Assembly: GCA_002007465.1 (NCBI GenBank) | Contig: LNAC01000032.1 | Location: forward strand, 2,916,532-2,980,531 | Reading direction: 5' to 3' | From: Ailurus styani | Lineage: Eukaryota > Chordata > Mammalia > Carnivora > Ailuridae | Length of the DNA stretch: 64,000 nt | Part shown: positions 31,434-42,080 of the stretch, piece by piece | Layout of the letters: every line of letters begins with the position of its first letter | Position numbering within the stretch: position 1 is the stretch's first letter | Translations under genes and position numbers: made by a program | The notes under the pieces: model-generated | The model's database searches: none | Told to the model about the DNA's origin: nothing | Seen by the model: the letters and a program-made list of their open reading frames with translations, nothing else

Positions 31434-31790
31434 GTGGTGGTTAATTTTATGGTAATTTGGAGGGTGTTTTGGATGAGATTAATATTTAAATCAGCGAATT
31501 TGGGGGAGGCAGATTGTCCTCCATAATGTGGGTGGGCCTTAACCAATCAGCTGAAGGATTGAAGAGAACAAAAAGGCCAGCCTACGCAAGCAAGAGAGAA
31601 TTCTCCAACAAACAGCTTTGGACTTCATTTGTATCATTGGCTCTTCTGAGTCTCTAGCGTGCTGGCCCCACACTGAGGATTTACTTGCCAGTCTCCATAA
31701 TTACATGAGCCAATTCCTTACAATGAATCTCTTCAAATGCATCATATTGATGCTGTTTTTCTAGGAAACTCTAACACAGAAACCCATAAT
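31434..31790 (+). mobile_element. Old mammalian LTR-like interspersed repeat, copy 2
   Basis: Same family as 30126-30690 and same orientation: 'tgtggtggttaattttatgg', 'ggatgagattaatatttaaa', 'atgtgggtgggccttaacca', 'gagaacaaaaaggccagcct' and 'acatgagccaattccttaca'. It lacks part of the first 60 bases. Confidence 0.8.
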
Positions 31791-32111
31791 AAACTAAGGA
31801 CTCAAAGATGTGACTTATCTGAGCTTAGCATCTACATATCTAACATAAAACCACAAACCAAATCAACAAACACCCACTAGTTTGAGAGTATAAATATTCT
31901 TGAATAGGAATAAATTCCAAAAATTCATACACCACTAAATTAACACACAGGTGACTTAAAATACCTTCTTTTCCACTAACTCCAATTTCCCTTTAGGTTA
32001 CAACAGACAATGATGTATTCTACAAAGTCAGAAATCTGAGTGACTGCGCTTTTTTTAAGAGTTTTTTTTTTTTATGTGTAATGTCATTCTTTTATTTTGT
32101 ATTTTATTTTT

Positions 32112-32362
32112 ATTTTTTAAATTAACATATAATGTATTATTTGCTTCAGGGGTACAAATCTGTGATTCATCAGTCTTATATAATACCCAGTGCTCATTAC
32201 AACACGTACCCTCTCCCCAGTGTCCATCACCCGATTACCCCATCCCTGCCACCCCCCACCCCTCCAACAACCCTCAGTTTTTTTCCTAATATTAAGTCTT
32301 TTGTGGTTTGTCTCCCTCTCTGGTTTCATCTTGTTTCATTTTTCCTCTCTTTCTGTAAGATC
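32112..32362 (-). mobile_element. Carnivore LINE-1 3' region, antisense
   Basis: 'aattaacatataatgtatta', 'gggtacaaatctgtgattca', 'ccctctccccagtgtccatc' and 'tccctctctggtttcatctt'. 5'-truncated. Open frames over it and the following tract are not genes. Confidence 0.9.
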
Positions 32363-32408
32363 CTCTTCCTTGTAAAAGTGGATACATTTGATGTATTGGG
32401 ACTTAGCA

Positions 32409-32552
32409 TTTCTTTTCCCTCCCCCCCCTCCTTTCCCCTCCCCTTCCCTTTTTCTTTCTTTCTTCCTTTCTTTTTTCTTTCCTTCTTTCTTTTCTTTTCT
32501 TTTCTTTCTTTCCTTCCTTCCTTCCTTCCTTCCTTCCTTCCTTCCTTCCTTC

Positions 32553-32607
<55 letters not shown>

Positions 32608-32642
32608 TTTCTTCTTCCTTTTCTTTCTTTCTTTTTCTTTCT
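32409..32642 (+). repeat. Long polypyrimidine tract, (TTCC)n/(TTTC)n
   Basis: Over 230 bases almost entirely C and T, including uninterrupted TTCC and TTTC arrays. It produces long, low-complexity open frames rich in F, L and S on + and K, E and R on -; these are artefacts. Confidence 0.97.
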
Positions 32643-35020
32643 ACATTTCTTGATAGACTCCACTAACAACTTGGGGCTGAAGACTATCATCATCTTTGCA
32701 ACCTCAGAGGTTGCTGACAATCTCTGATGCATACAATCTATCTTCTAAATCTTTAAAACATTAATAAGAGAAGATCTGGGGGGAGTGCAGATTACTGGCC
32801 CAATGTATTTGATAAATCTTGAATCTCATTTTATCTACAGTAGGTGGAATTACCTACCCAGTGAAAGTCTGGGTCTCAGAGTCAAAAATGTGTTCCCTAG
32901 GAATACGGTTACTATAGTAAATAGTTATAGTTACAGTTACTTTGGATATTTGGGAGCAGTGGGATGGGGGTTCTGAATTGCAAAAAGTTGGCAGTACAGA
33001 ATTAAAAGAGAAATGACTTTCTTTACATTCATGAATAACCTGGGTTAGGAAGCATCCCTAACCCTTGTTTATGTCTCATAGGAAGATCCCTGCTAATTAG
33101 TGGTGGTAGGGAGTATAACTCAGGAGATTTGATGTTTCTGTGGTGCCTTTGCTGCTGCTGGTCACCAGGGGAAGCTCTGCCTGGTAGCTCACAGTGGGAG
33201 GGCGATGCCCCTTTTCCTCCAACAGTAGTCCTTAATCTCCATCAGAACCTTCCCAGAATGGGACCATTACCCTCCATTTTCCCAATGCCTTTCAACTTGC
33301 TAGTCTTCCCCATACCAAACAGCCAACAGACTATAAGGAAGATATAAAAAGTGATTTTACTAAAGGGTCCGCTGTACCTCAAAAACAGTGGTTCAGTTAA
33401 GACTGAACCATGCCTATAACTTATTGAGCACCTCCGTACCAAACAAGGCCTTACAAATTTAGGCATTCAATAGAAGAGGAACCCTTTTGTGCACCCCTCC
33501 CCACCCTCTTGCTCTCTCTTTTGCTCTCTCTGATCCCTGCTCTTTTTTTCTGCAGACTTCTAGTTTGAGCCCTCAAATCCTGGTATGTTTTCTTTACTCT
33601 GGGAAATTTCTTGCATTTTTACAGGGTTTTGCAAACTCCAATGGTTTTGGTTTTGGATTGTTGATAATCTCCCTTGGCCAAATTTGGCTGATGTTTGAAA
33701 GAGAAGAGGAAGATCTAGGGGATGTGAGCAGAAGGGGGCCCTGGACTAAGCGTCATGCTCTGGAAGACCCTGTTAATCATAAATATATACACAAGAAGTA
33801 GATTGATTGATTGATTTAATATAAATATACACACACAAAATAGATTGATGATTGATTGAAGAATAGATGGGTACCTCTGCCCCTTGAGTTCTGGAGCTCA
33901 GTGCAATTATAGCACCACCCAGGGCCCAGGATCCGTGAAATGCTTTTTTCAACTCTTGCCCTCTATCCTTGAAACAAAAGGTGACCATATCTGTATGCCA
34001 CATGGATTGTGCTGCTATCATTATTAGCTATATACAGTACTTCAGCAAGCAGGAAGGATTTGAATGGCAAAGATGCCTAGGTAGGAGAAAAGACAAATGA
34101 ATTAACTCACCAAACACTTCCTCCTCAAATCAGCTTTTCAGACAGCATAAATGCAATAGCGAAGTATCATTTCTCAGTAGTGCCTAGAGTCCATTTTCTT
34201 CTCTTCATTCTTCAATTTGTGGATCCAGAGATACTTATGAAATTAGCAAGCTATTCCCAATAGTTTGTATCTGGTTGCTGAAGATCACTTTCCAACATCA
34301 CAATTCCTATTGCTTACATTTTATATATGTAGGTATACATGTAATATTAGTGAAGTGATAGCAATTCTTTACATTGGCTATTGGATGGACATTGGGTACT
34401 AGAATCATAAATGATTTGATTTTTATAAATACATTTAATAAGATTTACTTATATTTTTAAAGTATTAAATTTGTGTTGATTTATATGATTTTATTTGATA
34501 TTTTAATATTCCACAATAATAATTTTTATTTTGCCTTTTGATTTCTATATTTTGAATATATTAGAAAAAAATCATTGTTTTTGAAAAAATATACAGGTAA
34601 TTTTAATTTAAAATTTTAATTTTATTTCTTATTTTTGATGATAGTATAGACAAATTTTATATAGCTTAAATATCATTACTTTTTAAAAAATTTGTTAGAC
34701 TTTTATTGCTGGTAGAACACACATTATGCAAAAACCTCCATTATAACAACATAATTAATGATTTTCTGAAATGTAGGTAAGGACAGTTTATGAAATACAT
34801 AATAATTTGTGAAAAATATAGATCTTTTATTAGTCATACAGACATCACTACCTCATCAATGGAACATTCAGACATGTAGTATAGTGAGTAAATTCTCTCT
34901 TTCAAAATCTTTTGCCAACTTTAAGTCATATAAAAACCATAGCTTTCCACCATCTTTTCAGTTTTGTTTGTTATGAATGTGTTTGTCAAGGTAGGAGGAT
35001 AAAAGATACTTCATTCAACA
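32643..35020. other. Intergenic, AT-rich
   Basis: No gene or repeat family is clearly seen. A small GATT-repeat cluster lies at 33804-33818 with a related copy near 33842-33860. The part 34300-34700 is very AT-rich. Confidence 0.5.
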
Positions 35021-35022
35021 GG

Positions 35023-35036
35023 TTGTGCTTTAACTT

Positions 35037-35080
<44 letters not shown>

Positions 35081-35099
35081 GTTTGTGCTTTAACTTTTA
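35023..35099 (-). mobile_element. Tail-only SINE insertion: (TTTA)n flanked by direct repeat
   Basis: A pure (TTTA)11 block (about 35036-35079) lies between two copies of TTGTGCTTTAACTTTTA (35023-35039 and 35083-35099). The block equals the antisense AATAAATAAA tail of Can-SINEs. A retrotransposition event truncated to the tail explains both parts; tandem duplication plus microsatellite growth is the alternative. Confidence 0.65.
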
Positions 35100-35333
35100 A
35101 ATACTTGGATAAATGATATATGGCCTGCATGCGTTTTTTTCCTGAGAAAGAGAAAAACAGCCCAGGACATCTAAGAGCTAGCTGCAGGTGTCTAGGAGCC
35201 TAACTTGTTACAACCAGGCTGTGGTGTTCTCAAAGGGAGAGACAATTTCACAGAACACCAACATCAGACCAGGTCTCTGCTTGTGACAGAGCAAGACAGA
35301 GACACGAATACTCAGGAATCATGTTCTGGGGAC

Positions 35334-35391
35334 AAGAATATTTTCCAGTGTCAACTACACTTCAATTAAAAAAAAAAAAAAGAATATTTCC
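35334..35391 (+). mobile_element. Extremely truncated LINE-1 3' end, sense
   Basis: Only about 33 bases of insert: GTCAACTACACTTCAATT plus an A-tail, which is the last part of a carnivore LINE-1 3' end. It is flanked by AAGAATATTTTCC (35334-35346) and AAGAATATTTCC (35380-35391), which differ by one T. Confidence 0.7.
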
Positions 35392-36004
35392 AAGCTGAAA
35401 AATGACCGAACATCCCCTTCTCCTAGTTATTATGACAGGCTGCTGCTTCTTTACCCATAGAATCCAGTTTCCACCCTCTTCTTATTTTCTAGATAAGAAT
35501 ATTAAGATCCTCAAACATAAAATTATACCCATTTCCTGCCAGCATCCAATCCTGAGTAAAGTCTAACTGCCTTAAATCTCCTCAAGGTCAGTTAATACAA
35601 GCCCAGATCCTGTAGGTCCCTTCCAGTACCCTCTTCCTAAGAAGGCCCACATTCCCCATGATGAACATTCTTCCTTGTTGCAATGAGTCAGAATTCCCAT
35701 TGCGCTACCGAGGCCTTCCTGGTGGTCTTTGGCTGGAGGGCTTTGCCAATACTCTTGCTTCAGGTCCTGCAAACATTTAAGGGAGGTCCTGCCTGGAATA
35801 TGGATTCCAGTTCCAGTTCAGCTCCCCCACCCATTGGAGTTGCTGCTTCCTCACTACTTACCAAGGACCAAACACAGTTCTAAGGTCATGATTAATTCTA
35901 CCCCAGACGGCCCAAGAGGAATGGAAATTCCTTCTCTTGAAAGAACTTCAGTCCTGTTTCTTGTGAAATGATAAACCCGGTGTCATTGAGTTATTCATGG
36001 AAGA
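35392..36004. other. Intergenic, nothing recognised
   Basis: Moderately C/T-rich in parts. No gene or family recognised. Confidence 0.45.
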
Positions 36005-36115
36005 AGTCAATAAATATTTATCAAGTACCAGTTTTGTGCTCATCACTATTATAACTGATGAGGACACGGCAGTGAATAAATAGACAAAAGTCCCTGTGTT
36101 CGTGGCACTTACTAT
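36005..36115 (-). mobile_element. L2/MIR-type 3' end relic, antisense
   Basis: 'aataaatatttatcaagtac', 'cagttttgtgctcatcacta', 'ggacacggcagtgaataaat' and 'aaagtccctgtgttcgtggc' match the L2-type sequence 'TATTTATTGAGTGCCTAC ... CAGTGAACAAA'. Confidence 0.8.
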
Positions 36116-37779
36116 GGAACATTTTGGCTTCTTCCTACGTTTGGTTTATATTAACACGGTCTCTATATTAGATGCAAATGGCTTTTTCTTAGTCATTCAG
36201 GATGGATAACACCAATGGAATGAAGCTTTTTAATGACCAGTCTTTCTCTTCTCTGTCCCATCTTTCCTCCCTTCTGTGCCCCACCCCCTTATTGAATTGG
36301 GGAAGAGGGTTTAAGTTTCAAATCACACAAAATTGAGGGCTAGATTCTCTGAAAATTGGTCTGTTTTGGTAGTTTAAAGTTATTCACTATCAGTAACATG
36401 TATTTGCACACATAACTTACTAAATTTAAAAAATTGGTTCAAATTAAATATGTCCACTTTCATCTCTAGCATCTTGCAGGCACTACTTAAGGAAATCAGA
36501 GCTTGACTTTGTAGTCACACAAGATAACCTTAATTCTAGGACTGATGAAGTTATCACAAAATCAAAAATAATGAAATCCAATCTTAATTCAATGCCACAA
36601 ATTTGTATTGAATACTTTCTATGGGAAAGAATATTATCTTTTATGAAGTTTAACAACGTTTTGCAAACATTAGTGGACATTTTCAAGATAATGCCTAGAT
36701 CCGATCTCAATAAATTTGTAGCGTGCAGTATATACATATAGCTTACTGTATATATGAAGCAACATTTTTAGTAATGACTCATATACAATAGTGTCTGCAA
36801 TATGGTTTCCATTATAGCTTTAGTCCTCATCTGCTAGTAACTTTCTCCAAATTTAATCTTTTGGGTTGAAATTTTCCATGCCTGGTTTAAGCTCAAAGGT
36901 ATTTAAAAATTATTTTTTTAAAGTTGCAGGGCTATTCCTTTGGCTATCATATATACCTCTTCTAATTTCAATGTAGGCAAGAGGGGGAGAAAGGCGAAGA
37001 TTTTAGTATATGGGTATGGTATTTGTGTGTTCAGCCAGAACCATAAAAATGCCTTTATAGCCTAGACCTAAGATCATTTCGCTCAGCTCATTTCCTGAGG
37101 TAACTGGAGCAGGCTCACTATTATCTGGTCTGCTTTGCTGTTGCAGGAACTATTCCTCTATATAGAAACAGGGGATAAAAAGACCCTTAGAGATGCAATT
37201 CCCATGGCATTTAAATATGTATGTTTAGCCAGTTACTGTGATGACCTGCACACTGTGCCTTGCCTCTGAAGCTCTTGGGATGGGAGTTCTAGCCTCCATC
37301 ATACTCTTGCCCCCCACTCCCTGCTCCATGTAGCAAATAAGGAATTGAGGAAATCAAAAGTGGTTTTTCGTAGAAAATATGGGCAATTTGGTACTTATAT
37401 TGAAAAGAATGTCTCTAGTTTTAGTTTCGATATTCACATTGCCACACTTGGTACTGTTCTACAGACATTGTTTTTGTCCTAGGATATCTATTAATGAGCT
37501 GTAAGTACACCCTCACTCTTCATCCTAAAATAAAGAATAAGTGGCCCTCATGGAGAGGGTTGTGGGTTGACGCTTATTGGTGTATGCAGCTAAACAGCAT
37601 TCTTGAGGACATAAAAAGGAGGAGGAGCACAGGCAGGAATTCTTTCTGGGCCCACACAAGATAAAATGAAATACCCCATATCTTGCATTCTCATATGTCT
37701 TGAATCTTTGCCTCACACTGGATTTAAACTTTATTCTCATCTTAAATGTCACTAGAAAGTCATTACTTTTGAAACTCTG
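36116..37779. other. Intergenic, nothing recognised
   Basis: AT-rich unique sequence; no repeat family, no gene. Confidence 0.5.
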
Positions 37780-38265
37780 TAGCTTGATCTTTACCTAAAA
37801 AAAACATCAAATTGCCCCAAAGGCATTTAAAAAGATGACATCTTAAGTATCCTCTTTCTAGAGACTTAGCCATGCACGTGTAGATGCATAACGGGTCTGC
37901 GTGCCTAACTGTCTATTCTCTCTTTGTAGCTCTCCCATGTAGACATATACATATACATCGTGTAGATTCAGAATTTTCCACAAGGAACAAAGGGAATCTC
38001 ATAATGAAAAGCAACATTTTTTATGGATCCATGCCAAGGTACCGGATCCTTGTTCCTTTCCAGTTGATTTATCTTAATGATTCTCTGTCAGGCAAAAGCC
38101 TTTATGAATTCTGCATAATGTCCTATTCAATTACAGCAGCATGCTTGCCTCGGCTTTGCAAGGCTAAGCTTGAGATGATTTTTTCCTCTAAGAATCTCTC
38201 CCATATTCAGCGACAAAATGAGACCAGTTACCGCTGGAGGAATGCCATCCACAAATAGTTTTTGT
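37780..38265. other. Repeat-free stretch (possible conserved non-coding element)
   Basis: About 480 bases with balanced composition and no mobile element. The segment 38040-38230 contains 'tgaattctgcataatgtcct', ATTACAGCAGCATGC and other motif-dense sequence of the kind seen in conserved enhancers. The 124-codon frame here starts and ends arbitrarily and shows no protein family. Confidence 0.3.
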
Positions 38266-38729
38266 TTTGTTTTGTTTTAGGACCCGTTCTTTAAAAAATT
38301 AAACCTGGTTAAGTTTTATCTACCTCACTCTATATTTGAATCTAGCTTTTCATTTCTTTCCTCAGTTCAGTTAGATCTAGGTCTTAGAACTTTGGTTTGA
38401 ATTTGTTTTATGTGTAAGTAAACAGAATACGTTGTCAGAGTGTTCCTTCTCAGCCTCATCCTTCTACAGAGGCGCATGGGCATAGCTCTGGGTTGTTGCA
38501 ATAGTGCTGTCTGACCAAACTGTCTATGATAATGGAAATGTTCTCTAATCCGCTCCATGCAGTAAGATAACCGCCAGCCCCTTGTGGCTGTTGAGCATTG
38601 GCAATGTGGCTGTGTGACTGAGAAATCGAATTTTATGTGTTATTTAAATTTAATTAACTCAAACTTAAATAGCTTCCCATGGCTAGGGGCTCCTCTCACA
38701 ACACAAGTCTGTAGAATTTAACTCTGGAA

Positions 38730-39265
38730 AATTGCACCAAGATTTTGACAAAAGGTGGTTCCTGTAATGAACCCCACCAAACTTAGTACCTTAAATAATG
38801 GTTTAATATTATTGCTCATGATTCAGTGGGTTGACTGCTCAGCTGAGTAATTCTCACGTGGGGTTTCTTAGGTGCTTACTGTCAGATGACACATGGGGCT
38901 GGAGTCCTCTGAAGGCTCGACTGGACTAATGTCCAACATGGCTTCCCACTCCATGCCTGGGTGCCTGGACGGGTTTATCTAGAACAGGTGGGGACTGGCC
39001 AGGCATCTGTCTCTCCATGAAATCTCTCCAAGTGACAAGCTTGGGTTTTCTCACAGCATGGCAGTCTCACGTAGTTAAATTTTTACATTTTATCTGGTTC
39101 TCCTGGGGTGAATGTTTGAAGAGACAGAAATAGGAGCTGCCACATTCTTCTCACATGGAAACTGGCTCAGCATTCCCTGTTCGATGATCTGTTGGTCAGA
39201 GTAATCACAGAGATTGTTCAGATTTTAGTGAAGGTGTCTTAGATCCTACCTCTGGATGGGAAGGG
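38730..39265 (-). mobile_element. Old LTR-like repeat (MaLR-like), antisense
   Basis: 'ccaccaaacttagtacctta', 'tgctcatgattcagtgggtt', 'ctggagtcctctgaaggctc', 'cttgggttttctcacagcat' and 'cctacctctggatgggaagg' are in the order of a widespread mammalian MaLR-like repeat read backwards. Subfamily unknown. Confidence 0.6.
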
Positions 39266-39397
39266 GGTAAAAAAAATTGTACGCATTTTTAGTTCTCCAG
39301 AGCTATTCTGTAGTGTGGCAAATTCTCCAAAGTAGAAAAATGTGAAGGGAAATGCTTTCCCTTTCCTTCTTTACCTGTCCAATAAAGTAATTTTATG

Positions 39398-39590
39398 GGA
39401 GGCACCTGGGTGGTGCAGTCGTTAAGGGTCTGTCTTCAGCTCAGGTCATTATCTTGGGGTCCTGGGATCAAGCCTCCATCAGGCTCCTTGCTCAGCAGGG
39501 AGGCTGCTTCTCCCTCGGCCCTTCCCCCTGCTCGTGTGTGTGCTTGTGTGCTCTCTCTCCCAAATAAGTAAATAAAACCTTTAAAAACAT
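39398..39590 (+). mobile_element. Can-SINE, sense
   Basis: GGGAGGCACCTGGGTGGTGCAG at the head, TGTGTGTGCTTGTG instead of the usual (CT)n, and CAAATAAGTAAATAAAACC tail. Diverged older copy. Confidence 0.93.
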
Positions 39591-40742
39591 TTCAGTTTAC
39601 TCCTCTTAAGGCCCCCAAAATGACAAGAGCAAAGAATTTTGTGCTTTTGTTAGGGTTTTTGGTAATATCTAAACTGAATTGGGGACCTCAGATAGGAGGA
39701 GAAACCTAGTGTTTTATTTTAATTCAGGATTCAGCTTCATGCGAGGAGCAAACACCATTGGCTGAGGTCATTTTCATGGTTCTAAAATAATTGAGAACAC
39801 CAGATTCTGGTCAAAAGTCCTCTCCACACTGTAGGTATATAAGTGTTGTTTTTTAAAAATTTGTGAATATGTAATGATTGTTTAAATTTTCTGTTTTGTT
39901 GATGCAGCTTCAGTGGTTGTGTTGTTTTTTTTTATTAAAATTTTTTTCCTGCCACATTCAGCATCAAGATGATCTTTTTTTTAAAATTAATATTCTGAGG
40001 TTAGCAAAAACTCCTCAGTTTCTATAAGTACATAAGCTTGGTGTATCTTTGGATATCTCATGTTGCTTTACAGATACATTTGTTCATTTGATTTGTATTT
40101 CTTTTTTTTTTTACTTTTCTAAATTTATTTATTAAATCACAACATGGTTTTTATGGTATTTTGAACATTTTATATAGTAAGTGATGCTATAGTCTAATGA
40201 CAAATATTCTATTTCTTTCCTTTTTAAAAAATTCTTTAAATGTAATATTTATTTATTTATTTTTAATTTTTTGAGTGATCCAAGATTCATTGTTTCATTT
40301 GATTTGTATTTCATTGTACATTCAAAATATTTCTTCAGTTTAGCATCAACTTTCTTGTACTTTAAAACATCTACCTGGATATCCTGTTTCCAGCCAGCTT
40401 CTACCTGTCTTGTCCAAGAGAATTATGTTCAGGTTACCTTCTCTCCTGGAAGGCTGACTACATTCCAAGTTTGGTGTTAATAATATTGTCTTGCCAATCA
40501 GCATTAACCAGTAATGTTAGCATGACACCGTGTGATGGCCTGGGTCATAATGGAGGGTAAGCCATTCCACCAATGGAAAGCCTTCTGTTCAGTCTTGGGA
40601 TCTCACCCACATCCGCTGCCACCGTGTGAAATGGCCTCTGAAAACATCTGCTGGTAATCACTTTTATTTGGTTTTCTGCTCTTTGTTTCTTAGATCTTCA
40701 TGGCAGAGAGTGCTTTTAGGTAATCGAATTCAGCAACGCTTT
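39591..40742. other. Intergenic, AT-rich, with a tiny LINE-1 scrap
   Basis: Bases 40262-40292 ('tttttgagtgatccaagatt') resemble the antisense LINE-1 end also seen at 8925. Nothing else is recognised. Confidence 0.45.
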
Positions 40743-40758
40743 AAGATTTATGTTGCAG

Positions 40759-41011
40759 GGGGTGTCTGGGTGGCTCAGTGGGTTAAGCCTCTGCCTTCAG
40801 CTTGGGTCATGATCCCACGTTCCTGGGATTGAGCCCCGCATCGGGCTCTCTGCTCAGTGGAGAGCCTGCTTCCCCCTCTCTCTGCTTGCTTCTCTGCCTA
40901 CTTGTGATCTCTCTCCCTCTCTGTCAAAATAAATAAATAAAATCTTAAAAAAAAAAAAAAAAAAAGAAGAAGGGGCACCTGGGTGGCCCAGTGGGGTTAA
41001 AAAAAAAAAAA
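40759..41011 (+). mobile_element. Composite SINE insertion: full Can-SINE plus second SINE head
   Basis: A full sense SINE with A-tail (40759-40963) is followed by a short A/G spacer, 27 bases of a second SINE head (40972-40998, GGGGCACCTGGGTGGCCCAG) and a second A-tail. One near-perfect 16-bp duplication, AAGATTTATGTTGCAG (40743-40758) and AAGATTTATATTGCAG (41012-41027), brackets the whole unit. Confidence 0.85.
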
Positions 41012-41027
41012 AAGATTTATATTGCAG

Positions 41028-41529
41028 AAGGAAACCTGACTGGGTAAGGCTTCCTTGGTACGCACCACACACTTACTAAAGGGGTGCTTTTCTCATCACT
41101 AGAGGACAGACGAAGAAGTAACTGGTGATTCCTTTTTCCATCCCGTCCTTTTTCTCTTCCCTGCTGTCACCTCCATTCTGATGCCACAGTCAGTCTCATG
41201 ACCCTGTCCCTGTGGCCCTGCATTGGTGTGTTTTAGTTCCATTTGTCTGGTGGCTCTAGCTGAAGTTCTGGCCCTATTTATTATCAACAGCCGTGACATC
41301 TGATACTCGGCAGGGCCTTTCTAGCACAGAGAGAATGGGTAAACAACGTGTGTGGTTTTGGGGTTGGAGATGTACTGCAGAATGGGGAAACCAGTGCCTG
41401 GGGCCTGAAACACAATTTGTCCGTCCAGTATCTCAGGGCTTTGCAGCTTCTTTCCATCGTTACAACTACCATCTAGTCCAGACCATCAACAGCTCATCCA
41501 CTTCCTTCCCTCCCCAGCAACTTCCCAAG
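41028..41529. other. Intergenic, nothing recognised
   Basis: No gene or repeat family supported; overlapping short open frames only. Confidence 0.45.
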
Positions 41530-42080
41530 TGATCACTTGAAAACATGTGTCTGATCACATCTGTCGCCTGCTCTTATTACTTCCTGTTGTCCTTGACATA
41601 AAGGCAAATATCCTTACCCTGATCGGAAGTGTCCATGTGTCCTGACTTATCTCTCACCATGTCTCACGCACTTATTTAGCTCAGGCCATACCAAACATTT
41701 GCAAGTAACTCAAATGCACATCCTCTTTGCTACTCAGGCTTTTGTCCATGTACCCACGCCCTCTTCCAGTAAAATCCTTCTCCTGACTGTTTAGCTAACT
41801 CCAACACTTCTGTCCCCAGTAAGTCTTAGTCGAAATATCACTTTCTCCAGGACACCATCTTCTCTGGCTCCACAGACTAGACCTATATCCTACCTGTTAC
41901 GTACACGGTCTTCTCTGACTCATCACACTCATTGTACTCACGTCACTGGTACTGCTTTTGTTTTCTCCTACAGAGTTCGTTTTGTGCAGGTAGGGACCAT
42001 GTATAATTTACTCACATCATGTCCTCAGCCCATACAATGCCTGGACCAGAGTAGGCACTTAGTTACTGAAAAGCTGAATA
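41530..42080 (+). mobile_element. L2 LINE 3' region, sense
   Basis: 'cttatctctcaccatgtctc', 'tcaggccataccaaacattt', 'caggcttttgtccatgtacc', 'atcactttctccaggacacc', 'gtgcaggtagggaccatgta' and 'gcctggaccagagtaggcac' follow L2 order over about 550 bases. The reading frame is broken. Confidence 0.9.

Noticed and set aside
32132..32666. Long open frames (173 and 92 codons) rich in F, L and S
   Set aside because: They are translations of an antisense LINE-1 end plus a pure TTCC/TTTC tract; low complexity, no gene.
32403..32732. Lysine/arginine/glutamate-rich 109-codon frame on the - strand
   Set aside because: Mirror of the same polypyrimidine tract; not a nuclear-localisation or coiled-coil protein.
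37884..38258. 124-codon open frame on the + strand in unique sequence
   Set aside because: No domain, no splice context and no start context. Kept only as a possible non-coding conserved block.
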